DNA of 64,000 nucleotides. It comes from Hymenoscyphus infarciens. Its lineage: Eukaryota > Ascomycota > Leotiomycetes > Helotiales > Helotiaceae. Below the pieces are notes generated by a model, which worked only from the letters and a program-made list of their open reading frames with translations, searched no databases and was not told the origin of the DNA. The stretch covers positions 62,001-126,000 of the forward strand of contig LLCB01000039.1 in assembly GCA_001414345.1 (NCBI GenBank). The letters run 5' to 3'. A program made the position numbers and the translations under genes. Below are positions 45,155 to 58,619 of the stretch, in pieces; the first letter of the stretch is position 1, and each line of letters opens with the position of its first letter.

Positions 45155-46482
45155 TGTAACAACAAGGCAGGAGTAGAGTAGAGAAGTAGTCTATTCGTGG
45201 TTATTAACGTGAAAACTAAAGGTAAAGAGCGAAGACAGCTCTGAACGATGCTAATATATAGTATTCTGCTAGGCGGTGAGGAGTTACGTGATAGGTCTGA
45301 AACTCGAACTGGACTGTCATATTTCCCCCTCTTCGGTAGAGCTCGTCCTCGAGCTCTGTAGAAACCTGTGGACTAGATGCGGTCCGTTGTCTTATCTATC
45401 CATATATCTGCTAGTCTTAGCCTACACTCTTCCTTCTACTAAGGCAGCCGTGAGATGCTAGCTCTGTGGGAGCAGTAAGGTGCTAGCTCTATGTGAGTAG
45501 TAAGGTGCTAGCTATATGCCGAGTTGCTTAAAACTCTCCATGTTTCCTCTCTGATACTGATCTATATGATCTGCTAAGCGACTAGTATGTACTCTTACGA
45601 TTTTGTCGATTGCTGAAGTATGGGCTTGAAGAGCTTTTGTAATATCGGGTAGAGGAGGAGGAGGAGGCTTCGAGAGTTGTTGAAAAACAATGTGGCCGAA
45701 AGCAAGGAGGTCTGCTTGAAAGGCTACTCTTGTCGGGGCGTAGGGGGGCTCCTTCTTATCAGCAGGAGGCTTGGAATGACTGATAACGAGCTGGATAAGC
45801 TGTCTTGTTGAAGCGTCGATTACGCGAGCGTATTGATGTTTCTTTTTGATAAGAGAGCTAAATTTGTATGCCTAGCGTACGATATTAGAGTCTATTGTCG
45901 GTTTGTAGTTAGATGCTAGCTATTTGAAAAGAGAGGGGGGGGGGTCTGCAGACGTCAGAGAGGGATCCGAAGATGCCAGAGGGGGATCTGAAGATGCCAG
46001 AGGGGGATCCGAAGATGCCAGAGGGGGATTCGAAGATGCTAGAGGGGGGTCTTGAGCTTGGTGTCGATTTAGGGGTCGCTGGCGAGGGGTCTAGGAAGCC
46101 GTTTGAAGGGGTTCGGTGCTGTAAAGAGGACCGAAGCCGTGGGGTCGTAGAGCATATACGTAGTTATCTAGGAGCCGTTCGAAAAGGGAGTCCTGGAGCA
46201 TATACGTAGGTATCTGAGAGCCGTTTAAAAAAAAGGGGGTTGCAGAGTCGGCGGTAGGGAGGCTGGAATGGAAGTGAGGTTAAGAGCCTAATAAGAAGAG
46301 TGACCTTTAGTTTAATGTAATAATAAGGCAGGAGTAGAGTAGAGAAGTAGTCTATTCGTGGTTATTAACGCGAAAACTAAAGGTAAAGAGCGAAGACAGC
46401 TCTGAACGATGCTAATATATAGTATTCTGCCAGGCGGTGAGGAGTCACGTGACAGGTCTGAAACCCGAACTGGACTGTCACA
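45155..46482. mobile_element. Miniature LTR retrotransposon (TRIM-like), 1328 bp
   Basis: Two direct repeats of 167 bp, 45155-45321 and 46316-46482, start TGTAACAACAAGGCAGGAG (RIP-altered to TGTAATAATAAGGC in the second) and end CTGTCACA. A 5-bp duplication TATAC lies at 45150-45154 and 46483-46487, exactly within the copia-B left LTR; the unbroken site is seen at ~52480. The interior (994 bp) has no gag or pol. It holds repeats: a ~28-bp unit with GGTGCTAGCTCTATG (45450-45520), a 24-bp unit with GATGCCAGAGGGGGATC (45970-46045) and a duplicated GAGCATATACGTAG block (46150-46215). GC content is normal, unlike the host element. Confidence 0.85.
45970..46045 (+). repeat. 24-bp tandem repeat inside the miniature LTR element
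   Basis: About four units of a G-rich 24-mer (AAGATGCCAGAGGGGGATCC with variants). In one frame it reads MPEGDLKMPEGDPK, which is probably a by-product rather than a protein. Confidence 0.8.
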
Positions 46483-46679
46483 TATACTAATCTAAATCGT
46501 TATTTACCTCTTAAATATATACTAATACTAGTACTTCTTTAAAATAATAGAAGTTACTTAAAACTATTAAAAATCATATATCTAAGCTAACTAATTAGAG
46601 CTCTCTATTCTCTGTCCTCAACTAGTAAGAAGGCTCTATTTTAGTCTCTTATTTCGTTCTACCTATTCTATAAGATTAA

Positions 46680-47120
46680 TGTCTAGCTTATTAGTATTGA
46701 TTAACTTTTATAGGGTATTATAGTAACCCTTTTTAGTTATAGTATTTATAGAATTACTCTTACTATCGATCTATTTAATCTTATTAATCTCTCTTAATTT
46801 ATACGCTTCTTATAGATATATAATATTAATTATTAGTCGCTTCTTCTTAGTTATACCTAATTTAGCTATATATTTATAAATAGACTTTGAATTAGTATAT
46901 ACTATAAGTAGTATCTTAAATCCTAAGATGCTTTTAAGAGTCGATTTTATTAAAGCTATAGCGTTAAATCTAGAGCTTATTATATATAATTCTAATACTA
47001 AAACACTATAGATAACTCTCTTATATTTAGTAGAAGACTAATATAAGATATTAGTATTATTATCTTTATTTATAAGAGTAATAACGTAACTGATTTATGA
47101 TAATAAGTCCTTATTATTAG
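46680..47120 (-). pseudogene. Copia-B RNase H remnant
   Basis: The minus strand reads LKLYTFTNRLFTNNKDL, then ISYVITLINKDNNTNILY, SSTKYKRVIYSVLVLELY, LKSILGFKILLIVYTNSKSI, LGITKKKRLIINIIYL. These are the successive RNase H blocks of Ty1/copia polyproteins (first acidic residue T-D-x-S-F here T-N). It proves the element runs right to left. Confidence 0.82.
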
Positions 47121-50100
47121 TAAATAATCTATTAGTAAAAGTGTATAACTTTAGAGAAGATTTATCTAATTTAATAAATTTAAGTCTTTTTAAGAGATTA
47201 TCGATTTACTATTAAATTTACTTATTAAAGAGTAAAATATTATTATCTTAAGAATCGATAGTTTAGGTAGTATATAATAAGTTAAAAGTAGCCTTAGGCT
47301 AGGATATTATAGCTAAGTATACTCCTCTAGCACGTTATATAATATATTAATCTTTAATATCTACTATACGTAATATCTCTTTTATATTAGATATTTTAGA
47401 TAAGGCCTTTTATACTAAATCTAAGTGTTTTATATAGTCTTAAGTAAGAGATATAGAGTAATTAAAATACTTAGTAATTAGCTCTCTATTAAATTTAATT
47501 AAATAGTTAATAGTAAGCTCTTCTCTCTCTTTAAATATAAACCTAGCTTTGTTAATAGTAAGCTCTTCTTTATTAATAAAAGCGTTATTAGTAAGTATAA
47601 GAGTCTTATTAGTTTAAAGGCCTATTATACTAAAAGAGGTATTTAACTTTACTTACTTGTTATATTAGTATAACTTAGTATATAAAAGATAAGAGTTAAA
47701 TATTAACTATTCTATTATTACCCTTAGAATATAGTGTTTATAGTATATTATAAACTAATAATTACTAGCTTTTAGAATACTATATAATAGCCTAATTACT
47801 TTAAAGAATATATCTTCTTATTAAGAATAACCTTTAGAAGAGTATATAAAGAATTTCTAATTTAAGTTAGTTAAAGATTATATATATACTTATATAATAT
47901 TCTAAATAAATACTTATAAACCTAGAAGTATTATAATAAGTATAAGGATTATTCTCTAGCTTACTCTCTAAATTATAAGTGCTTAAGTAAGTACTAGTAA
48001 CTTTCTAGTATTATTATATACTTAGATTACTAATCTTAACTTTATAAAAGTAAGTACTATACTTTTAAATTTAATATTATCTATAAAACGTAATCTAAAT
48101 ATTCTAGTATTAAGAGGTAAGTCTTTTTAGGTAATAATCTTAAAAACACCTTAATTAGTTAATCTATTAATCTCCTTTTATCTTAATTTAATATATACTA
48201 TACTATTATTAGCTATAAATACTTTAATATTATAAGGTTTACTTAAATTAGTAAGAAAAGTTCTAATATCTTTAAGAGTAATATAGTTGAAATCGTCTAT
48301 AAAAGTGTCTAACTATTAGAATAATACTTTAAAAGACCTATTTAGAGACTTTAAATACTTTTAGAGCTATCTACGTCTACGCTTCTAGAGAGGTTCTAGT
48401 ATAGTTTCTAGAATATTAGTGTTTTAGTAGATTTATAACTATTAAAGTTAGTATTAGAAGAAAGGTAAATATTATTTAATATCTTATCTACTCTATTACT
48501 TAAAAGTTCTTCCTTTTTTATAGAGTTATAGTATTGTTTTAGATAGTGCTATATTAGAAACTTCCTTAGTTATTAGTGCTATTTTAGACGTTTTAGAAGT
48601 TTTAATAAAGTATAGCTTTATAACTATAGATTAAAACTTTATAAGACTGCTTAGTAGTACTACGATATAGTTCTTATTCTTGATTTCTTAAAGAATAAAA
48701 GGTCTTATTTAAGAGTTTATATACTTCTTCTATACTAAAACGTCTAAATTTAAGAGTAAGTTCTTAACTTAGTTAATTAGTTTATTTTATATATTAAGAG
48801 CTTTTTTAACTTAATAGGATATAATCTACTTTTATACCTCTTAAGTAGCCTTTTTATAGGTCTTAGACCTTATAGAAATCGGTTATAAAGGTATATTAGT
48901 TATAGTTATTTAAGTATATACTCTATAGACTAATAGAATAGAGACTAGTCTATTTAAGCCTATTCTATTATTAATTGCTTTAAAGGCGATTTAAAGTACT
49001 AAACTTTATAAGAGATAAGGCTCTTATTTATATATAATATTATATACTTATTAAATTAGTTTATAGTAACGTTCTATTATACTAATTAAATTATATACTT
49101 TAACTAGTATAGTTTTTATTATAGTATTTATTCTAGTAATAGAGTATACGAAATCCTTTCTAATAAAGTTTATCTTAATATTTATAATAATATAATTAAG
49201 AGGTTTAAGATATATATTAATCTAATATTTTTAGAAGACCTTTTATATAGTTATTACTTTTATATCTAGTAAAAAGTTATCTACTTAATACCTTATTACT
49301 TTATCTATATAGTATAAGACTATCTACTTATTAAAGAAGAAAGTATTAATTAAAATACTATAATTAAATTTAAGGTTATTATAAAGAGTGAACTTAAATT
49401 AGCTAGGTAAACTTCTATACTTTTAATAGTATTTATAAAATTTAGTAAGATATTAAAGGATACCTTAGTTAATATAATATCTAGTTCTTTCTAGTATATG
49501 TTATAATCTTAGTACTAATAGATAGCTAAATTGTTTATAAAGTTATTAAATATTAGGTACTCTTATATAAAGTTATATATAGCTTTATCTTAGAGTAGAA
49601 AAGAGTATTTAAATTATTATATAATAGAGAATCTTTTAATCTTTGTTTCTTTCTTATTCTCTTAGATAAGTATATTTTAAAGATTATTTAAAGTAACTTT
49701 TAGATTATTTATATTATTAATATAAAGGATAAAAGAGGTATTAGATTATACTATATAGAATTTAGCTTTTCTAATTAGTATATTAATTATTATTAATCTT
49801 AAAGATAGAGTATATCTTTTACTAAACTAGATATTAAATTAACTCTTTATACTTTTATTAATTAAGACGTTTTTAATAAGTCTAATATATATAAGATATT
49901 AGTTATATCTTATACTTAACTTTTAAGCTACTCTAGTATTGATTATTATACTAAAGAAGTTCTCTTTTATATATCTTTTAGCTATTATTATAAATACCTC
50001 CTTTATAAATTCGTATATAATATTAGAAGTATTATTTAGGTTTTATAGAATATATCTATTAATAGCGTGTTTTTATATTAAACTTATTAAATTTATAGTA

Positions 50101-52352
50101 AGGTGTTTAGTATTAAAATTATTAATAAATCTTATAGAAGTAATATTATAATAGATAACTTTATTATCTAAGTTAGTATCTAATAAGTAACTATCTTCTT
50201 TTAATAGAGTAATAGTATAAAGCGTCTTTAATATCTCCTCTTCTTAAGTACTTTAAGTATATACTATATTTATATTATATAACTTTCTAGTATACTTATC
50301 TTACTTACTTTTAAAGTGTCTAGAATTCTTATTAGTCTATTTAGTAAAGTAATAGTTCTACTCTTCTTAACTATAATCTTAAGATAAATAGTTATCTTTT
50401 CTATATATATAATATATCCTGTTCTTTTTATATTAATCTATATTACTAAATTTGTTTATACTATATTATCTACTCTTATAGAAGTACCTCTTAGTTATTA
50501 TAGTTTTATTTATAACTATTTTTAGATAGACTTTTATATAGAATTAGATTAAACTTTACAGAAGAGTAATAGTATTAGAAATTAAAGAGTTTTAGAGTAA
50601 AGTTAATATTATAATAGTATAATCTAAGACCTTTTTATATATTAAAATTAGCTTATTTAAAAACTAACTATTAGTATAAAAGTCTATAGAGAGGGAAAAT
50701 CTTAGTAAATTAAGTCTTAATAATATATTTTTAAAAGACTATAATATTAATACTTTAGATATTTAAATTTTCTCTTATAAATTAATATTATTTTACTTAA
50801 ATAATTAGCCTTTTTTATAAAGTTTATTTTTAAAGTATTATTATATAAATATAAATAAAACTTTAAAAGATTAAATATTATTTTTGTTAAAAAGTATAGT
50901 ATAAAAGTAATTTAAAGTATTATCTTTTAGTATAATAGAGAAGGTAAGAGAGTAAATCGCTAGTAATACTCTACTTCTCTTATATATATTCTTAAATATT
51001 ATAACTTTAATTATAAAGTTATCTTCTTTTCTATTATACTTTTAATTATCCTTATATACTTTTATAAGAGTATCTAATATATAAGAGTAGTCTTAACTCT
51101 TTAAACTTTAAGAAGTTAATTCTAGTTTAAAATATACTATAGTTATTTATACTAGTAGTCTTCTACTAAGATTATCTTATTACTAATCATATTCTAGATA
51201 CTTAGAGGCATCGTTAAAATCATTACTACTAGTATCTTTACTAAATTAATAGGATATAAAGAAGAAGGTCTAGACATCTTTTAATAGACTTAAAAGTTAG
51301 ATTAGAAGTTATACTAGATTACTTAAGTCTTTCCTTTTAGTTAATAAGATTAAAGTTATTAAAGGTATTAGTTATTATAATAATATCAGTTATTATTATT
51401 ATTATTATATAGTAGATACTTATAAAGCTTTATCTCTAGCCTTTATCTTAGATTAAGTGTTTTAAGTAATATTTTCAACTAAAGGTTATTATTATTAAAG
51501 TTATTATTACTATAGCTTTTATTATCTTTCAGCGTATTCTACTATATATTTATAATAAGATCTAAATTCTTTAGTACTAGCTTCTCCTAATACTATATCT
51601 TTTAATTCTTTATCTAACTACTTAGTTTAATTAACCTTAGTAGCGGTGTTATATAGTACTTAAGATATAAGTATCTTATATCTATCTATCTTAACCTATA
51701 TACCTCTTCTATAAAGTATTTATTATAACTTAGTAGTTATAGATTAGTAGATTTTAGTAACTTTATCTTAATCCTATCTTTTAAAGTCTACTTAAAATTC
51801 GTCTTAAAGAAGAAGGTCTTCGTTCTCTTCTTTAGTATACTTCTTTTCTCGTTTAGCTATAAAAATCGTCTCTTCTATTTATATTAACTTTAGCTTTAGT
51901 ACTAGCTTTAAGGCTTATTTTAGTACTAAAGTTAAAGCCTCTAAAGTCGTTAGAATTAGTACTAGTATATCCGTTATATCATAGATATTATAAAAAATAT
52001 AGATATTATTATTACTTAAATTAAATTTAAATATTATTAAAAGTCCGTTTATACTTTACTTAGTAGATTATAAGTAAAAGAGATATTAGGTTTTAGGTAA
52101 ATAGATATCTTAGAGAGTATAAATTATCTTAGCGAATAAAAGAAGGTTAATAAGAAGTTAATATTCGTAATCAGCGCTTCCTATCTTAAAAAGCGTTTAT
52201 AGTATATTATTAAAAAGTTATTAAACAGTAGAAGAAGTCATAATTAGAGAAGAGGAGTCTACTAGTAATATTAAGTTTACTTTTATATAAGTATACTCGT
52301 AGTAGAAATATATAAAGTAACTAAGTATCTAATCTATATGTCTACTAATTAG

Positions 52353-52523
52353 TATTAGTATAACTTATAGTTATAAAAGCAATATAAAAAGAGTTATATT
52401 ATCGTTCGTATATACTAAGTAAAGCTAGCTACGATGCCTACTTAAGTAGCTCTTAAGTAAGAAGCACGTATATCTACGTATACTAATCTGAATCGCTATT
52501 TATCTCTTAAATATATACCGACA
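52353..52523 (-). repeat. Copia-B 5' (right) LTR, 171 bp
   Basis: Same 171-bp length as the reassembled left LTR; shares TAGTTATAAAAGC, AGAGTTATATTATCGTTCG and the ATATATACCGACA end. Confidence 0.85.
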
Positions 52524-52635
52524 CTTATATCTGTTTCTATATTAATAAATATATCTATAATATTATATTACTTAATCTTTAAGTTAAATCTAGTAGCTAT
52601 TATTATAGCTATTTAAAATAATCTTATTATAAGTA

Positions 52636-55600
52636 CGGTAATTATCTATTTTACTCTCTAAATAATGATTTATACTTTAAATCTCTCTTAATTAATAAAT
52701 AATACCTAGAATATCTCTTATTTTTATATCTCTTATTTTTAGAGAGTAAAACTATTAAAATAGAGGTATTCTAGTTAGTAAAGATATTTTCCTTATTTAT
52801 TATTTTCTCTATACTAATATACTAAAAATTTAATAAATATAGTAAATTAACCTACTACTATACTATCTACCTACTTCCTAATACGTAAACTTTTATAAGT
52901 ACTCTCTAGTAGTATAATACTCTAATTCTTATACTTTTGCTTAATACTTTTATCTCTTAAATCGACGGCTTTTTAGCTCTTCTAAGTACTTAGATTAACC
53001 TTAATTCTAATTCCTCCTTATATAGCAGGATTAATTCTTAGCTTAGTACTATCTATACTAATTTCGCTCTAAACGTTTATATCCTCCTACTTCTACTCCT
53101 ACTCCTACTCTACTACCTTTACTCTATATAATTAATCTAATATTAATAGTATAAGACGACGTCTATTAACATCTACTATATACTCTTAATATATATAGTA
53201 ATAATACCTATTAATTATACTCTAACTATTACTCGATTATTACTTTTCTTTCTTATCTTAAGTACTTAAAACTTTAGAGTATACTCCTAGCTTAATAAAT
53301 CGCTTATTAATTCCTCTTCTACTAGTAATATTATATCAACGTTATATACTCTTTATAGCTTACTCGGTTTCGCTATTATTACTTATACTTATAATTAAGA
53401 GTTCGTTAAGCTTAAATAACTCCTCTAGTAGTAGCTTAGATAATAGGAAAAAGTCCTTTAAGCTATTAGAAAAGCTATTAAATTCCTCTCTATATTCCTC
53501 TCTACTATCTCTATCCTTATTCTTATTCTTATTCCTAAGAGATTCTAAAACTTAGTTTTAATAATAGAAGATAATTTATACTTTATTAGTAGTAGTAAGA
53601 TTAGATTAGTAGAGAGGATTATTATTAATATCTTTAAAGAAGACTTCCTAGTCTCTAAACTTATTATTACTTAATTAGTTACTATCTTCTCTAAAAACTA
53701 CCTCTTTTACCTTTTATATACGCTTATAAGCTAATAGTATACTTATATATATTCTTAAATTATAGCTAACTTCTTAGTAATTATAATACTTACGATTTAA
53801 TAGTTAATACTCTTAGTAGATACGTGCCTTTTTTAGTCGTCTTATATAATGCTTAATTAGTAGTAGTAAAATACTAGAAGTAGAATAAAGCTTATTAATT
53901 ATAAGAAAAGACTTAAAAGTAGAATAGTATATTATATAATAATTCAAGAGTAAATAGCTATAATAGAAGAATTATATAATATTAATAGCGAGATATTAGT
54001 AATAAGTAATTATATATAAGTAAGGTAATTAATAATCCTAGAAAGAGAGATATAAGTAAGTACGCTCTTTAAGATTAACTTAGTAGTAATGTTTTTTAGA
54101 AGTATTAACTTAGTAGACGTCTCTACTAGTAGGAATAACTTTATACTTTTTAGTATACTCTAGCCTTTTAAGATAGAGCTTCTATAGCTTATTTGAGACC
54201 TTAGTATTACTAAATTTAGTAGGCGAATTATAGTATAAATAAAACTTCTTTATTACCTAATCCTATATATTATTAAGTAGTTATATTAGTAGACGATTTC
54301 TAATCTTACTCTATACTAAGTTAATACTCTTAATAATATTTAACGTATTATAGCTATATTATAAAAGTCTCTTAATAGAGATAATCTTATATATAGAATA
54401 AATATTAGTTAAAATAGTAGTAACGTATTTAGAGAGGGTTTTATTACTATACTTCTTCTTAAACTTTACTATTTATAATAGAGTTTCCTAGTAAGTATTC
54501 TTATTCTTTATATAGTAAAGTCTCTATTAAAGTTATCTTAATTCCTTACTATAGTAAAAGACGATATTATTTATAATATACTAATAATATATAAAGGCGT
54601 AAGCTTTTAGAAAGGCTATTAGAAGTTACTTTCGTAGGCTCTTTTAGTAGTTACTAATTAGTATCTATTTATTATTATTCTTATATATTACTTGAAGAGT
54701 TTAAAAAGTATATACTATATTTGTAAAGTACTACTTCTATAACTTCTCGTCCTTCTTTAGTAATAACGCTTAGTAAATTAGTAATATCTCGTCGTTAGTA
54801 TTAATTATAATAGTAATTACTAATACTATCTTAAACTTTAATTAAGTATATATAGTATTAACCCTAGTAAAGTAGTAGATATATTTAATAGTATTATAAA
54901 GAGGTCTTAGAGTAATAAATATACTCTTAAATTCTATAGTTTCCTAGTTGATTTAAAGACGCGTATAATAAGTAGAATTCGAATTTTAGAGCGCTTTTAT
55001 ATAATTTAGTATAAGTATAAACGAATTCTTTTCCTTCTTAAGACTCTTCTTATATTACTTTTAGATAGTATAATATATCTAATAATTTAGTATAGTACTA
55101 TCTTAACTAAGTAACTTCTTATTATTTACTAAATTCTTTATCTTAAGATTAGAATCTTAATTAATAGATTTAGTATAAGTATTAAGAATATATTATATAC
55201 TATTCTTACTATAGTAATTAAGGTATATATTAGTTAGATAAGAGTAAGAGGTATATACTTAAAGGATTATATACTAAGTCTTCTTAGAAAGGATAATATA
55301 TAAGTAGAATTTATATATCTCTTTTACCTTATACTTAAGAATAAACTAATCTTTATCTAACTTTATAATCTTATAGGATTTATCTTAATTAATTAGATAA
55401 ACAATTATAGTCTCTTTTATCTCTTTAAGAGTAGGCTACTCCTAACTAATTCGTATAACGTCTTTTAAAGTATTAGTATCTACTAGCGTAGAATTACCTA
55501 TTAATTTATTTATAATAGCTTTATCTTATTATTCTTATTAATCGAGCTCTTTTAATATTATATAATAAGGCTTTATATACTACTTATACTTTACCTTATT

Positions 55601-55911
55601 CTTATACTTAAGAGCTAGTATATTAGTAGTAGTAGTAATAGTAGAAGAAGATAGAGAGGGAATAGAGTTTAGTACTTGAATATTATAAGGTATCTTAGTA
55701 TATAGTTTTAATTTACTTAAAAACAGGTATAGATATATAGTAAAAGTAGTAAATATTTACTAACTAGAATACCTCTGTTTTAATAGTTTTACTCTCTAAA
55801 AATAAGAGATATAAAAACAAGGGGTATTCTAGGTATTATTTATTAATTAAGAGATATTTAAGATATAAATCATTATTTAGAGAGTAAAATAGATAATTAC
55901 TATTATAAGTA
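52636..55911. mobile_element. Mutator-like element (MULE) in copia-A, 3276 bp
   Basis: Long terminal inverted repeats (at least 150 bp) start GGTAATTATCTATTTTACTC at 52637 and end with its complement at ~55910, with further matched blocks such as TTTTTAGAGAGTAAAACTAT. The flanks carry a 9-10 bp duplication ATTATAAGTA (52626-52635 and 55912-55921); the uninterrupted site is seen once in copia-C near 60830 (complement). A 9-11 bp duplication with long TIRs is characteristic of Mutator-like elements. Size also fits. Transposase remnants are discussed in the internal feature. RIP has destroyed the coding. Confidence 0.8.
53000..55400 (-). pseudogene. Probable MULE transposase remnant
   Basis: On the minus strand around 54760-54890 the frame reads YFTRVNTIYT, LKFKIVLVITIIINTNDEIL and ALLLKKDEKL, which has the rhythm of the MULE transposase core (hydrophobic strands around the first acidic residue, then a conserved A-x-x-x-x-x-E-x-x-x-x-W region). 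The resemblance is weak and stops are frequent, so the call rests mainly on the element's ends. Confidence 0.4.
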
Positions 55912-56500
55912 TAATAATATATATTAAAAGAATAGTATCTTCTTATTATAGATTACTTCTAACTATAAGCTAAGCTTAGTATTAAATTAGATAGTTTATA
56001 AAGTTATATTTATATATAAATACCTACTTTAAGAGTAATAGTTTTATTTTAGTATTTTATCTTTTAATTATATATTAATATTTTCTTTTTTCTAAGTTCT
56101 TAATTTTAAGCTTTAAATTATCTTTAAAGTACTTATTAAGTAGATAGTTTATAAGCTTTCTCTATAATTTTAGTTCTTTTAGTAGTTTTAACTATTAATA
56201 ATATAAGTCTCTAGGTTTTTAAAACGTTTCTTTCTCTATTATTACTATTATAATAATATAATAGATATCTTCTAATTCTTTCTTATTTAATACTATACTT
56301 TTTAATAAAGGTTAAAAAGTACTAAAGAAATAATTTAAATATTCTAAAATAACCTATTAAAGCTTTATTCTAATTAATATAATTAATAGAGTAGAGATTA
56401 TTATATCTCTAGTATTCTCTCTTCTAATTTAACCTCTTTTACTCTTTCTTAAAGTAAGTAAATATACTTTTTTTATATATCCTTACTTTATTTTAGACTT

Positions 56501-56682
56501 TGTTATAGAACAAAGGTAGGTTAGATAAAGGATTATCTAATAATCTCTATCTTTTAAGCGAGAAGTATAGTATTTAAAGTCTTATACTCTTCTCTATAGT
56601 TCTAAGGAATTAAGTATTTACTTTAACTTTACTTTACTTATCTTATACTCTTAATATAGCTTCTATAATCGCTATAGTTATA
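56501..56682 (+). repeat. Copia-C 5' LTR, 182 bp
   Basis: Starts TGTTATAGAACAAAGGTAGG; the inverted partner at 41663-41844 has the same length. Its start coincides with the point where similarity of copia-A to copia-C pol stops. Confidence 0.78.
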
Positions 56683-56739
56683 AGCTTAGTTAGTAGATAG
56701 ACTACTACTTTTACTATACTAGTTATATTAGCTTTATCT

Positions 56740-57850
56740 TCTTTTTATCTATTCTTATTTCCTTCTTAAGAATACTACCTTTATAATAATAAGCTTACTC
56801 TTAACTAAAAAGGTTCTTCTTACTAACTAAAACATATAACTTATATAGTATAACTACTTCTTTTATATTACCTACTAAGAAAGAGTCTAAGAATACTTTA
56901 ATCTAAATAGCTCTAATACTAAGAACGCTAATAAGCTTAAAAGACTCTATTCTATAATTAAATAACCTATAGTTAATAAGAATATAAGACTTAAAGAAGC
57001 CTAGGTTATAATAAGTAAAGCTTAAGATATACTCTTAATAGCTTAATATATAAGAAGAGATTAACTAGAATAACTACTCTTAATAATAGCTAATAATATT
57101 AAAGAGGACTTTAAAGATAATATTAAAAGATATACTTTTAAAATTAATAAGCTTTATACTATATAAGATAAGATATATAAAGTTAGCTTCTAGGTAAAGA
57201 GTACTATAGATAAGTCTATACTCTTAATAGCCTAATTCTTACTTAAGTATACTAGGAAATTCGCTCTCTAAAACCTAATTTAAAAGCTTAAAAATAACCT
57301 AATACTAATATTAGAAAGTATAAAAGATATAGTATATATAGAATACTAGAATATACTTACTTAAACTAAATTAAGGTCTATAAACTCTAATTACTAGTTC
57401 TTTAACTAGAAATACTACTATAACTAAGTAAAAAAATTTTAACTCTTAGAGATTAAGAGTCTACTTATAATAAAGGACTTTCTAAATATAGTTTACTAAA
57501 TTACTTCTACTTAAATAATAAGTTAAAAGATATAGTTAATTAATAATATAAAACTTAAGAAGAGAGTTAAATTACTTAATAATCTTATTAAAATATTTTT
57601 AAAAATCTTATATAAACATCTTATATTAAAGACTAGTAGAAAGGCTAGTAGAATATTCTTTATCTTTAAAGATAGAAGTAATAACCTATCTAATTCTAAG
57701 AATAGAGCTTAAAATAAAGGTTTTAATAATAAGAAATATTTATATAAGAATAGTTAAGAACACTTTTAGAAACCTATTAACTACTAAACCTTAGAATTTA
57801 TACTTACTAGAAAGTATAATCCTACTCTTAATAATCTCTTAAATAATAAG
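56740..57850 (+). pseudogene. Copia-C gag remnant
   Basis: Reading through stops, the region gives Lys/Leu/Ser-rich helical sequence typical of copia gag, and near 57730 a cysteine/histidine-knuckle-like place (KKYLYKNS, then EHF, KPINY) where RIP has removed the cysteines. Assignment is mainly by position between LTR and integrase. Confidence 0.45.
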
Positions 57851-58619
57851 GAGTTAAAAAAGATTATATAGTACTTAGAAGTCTCTTTCTAAATAGACTT
57901 CTAAAAGAAACTAATTAAAAAGTTCTTTATAATATAATCTAAGTTTAGAAAGAGATCTATTAACTCTACTAATAGTACTTAGAAGTTATTAAAATACCTT
58001 ATTAAGAATATAAATACTATAATCTTATCTTTAAAGCTTTTGACTAATCTAGAAAAGATAAACTAAGCTTTAAAATAAGGAATCTATACTTTCTTAGCTA
58101 AATATATTAGATACTCTCTTATAGATTTAATACTTTTTAATAATTATAAAGTAGTTTATCTTATTAATAATAAGAATATACTTATCTTAAAAACCTTTAA
58201 GTACTTTAATAATATAGTAGAATTAGGAATAACTAGTATTCTACTTAGTAGAATAGAAATAAGAGTTATAAAGAACGTTCTTAGAAGTAAGAGAAGAAGT
58301 AATACTATAAATCTAATATTTACTAATATTACTATTATTAAAGGTTTTTATTCTAATATTATCTTAGAAGTATATATAAGAGAATCTAAAGTATAATATA
58401 ATAAGTATAACTATTTACTATACTTTAGATATATAAAGAATAATATAGTTATTAAATCTTTAATTTATATAATAAACTTAGTCTTATTTAAATATAGCTC
58501 TATTAATAACTATACTAAGCTTTAAAACCTCTAAGCTATATTTACTTTAATATACTTAATATTCTCTAAAAAGATTAATAAATACTTTTATAAGAAGATA
58601 AGAGATTATACTAAACTAA

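Larger units (their letters stand above)
45024..52523 (-). mobile_element. Ty1/copia element B, minus strand, inserted in copia-A
   Basis: The ends are fixed by a 5-bp duplication CTTAT (45019-45023 and 52524-52528); copia-C, which lacks this insertion, has a single CTTAT at the equivalent place (complement near 60905). LTRs are 171 bp: the right one at 52353-52523, the left one at 45024-45154 plus 46488-46527, split by a small LTR element. The LTR ends are TGTTGG-like (RIP-altered to TATTGA/TATTAG) and CCGACA. RNase H remnants on the minus strand (46680-47120) give the coding direction. The remaining pol and gag (47.1-52.3 kb) are strongly RIP-mutated. Confidence 0.88.
41663..56500 (-). mobile_element. 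Ty1/copia element A, minus strand, interrupted by three other elements
   Basis: Pieces collinear with copia-C (plus strand) show the structure. Its 3' LTR is 41663-41844, its long 3' tail ~41845-43870, pol 3' part 43870-45018, then copia-B (45024-52523), then a short pol piece 52529-52625, then a Mutator-like element (52636-55911), then more pol upstream of the reverse transcriptase (55922-56500). At 56501 it is cut by the 5' LTR of copia-C, so its 5' half would lie beyond the window. Equivalences: 60790-60905 corresponds to 52529-52640, 60910-62400 to 45018-43570, 62560-64000 to 43400-41940, all inverted. Heavy RIP throughout. Confidence 0.82.

Noticed and set aside
45276..46209. Frames inside the miniature LTR element, including an M-P-E-G-D repeat peptide
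   Set aside because: They follow from tandem DNA repeats and have no relation to gag/pol or a known protein.
49939..50151. 70-codon frame on the plus strand
   Set aside because: It is antisense to copia-B pol in RIP-mutated sequence and consists of Ile/Leu/Tyr-rich chance codons.
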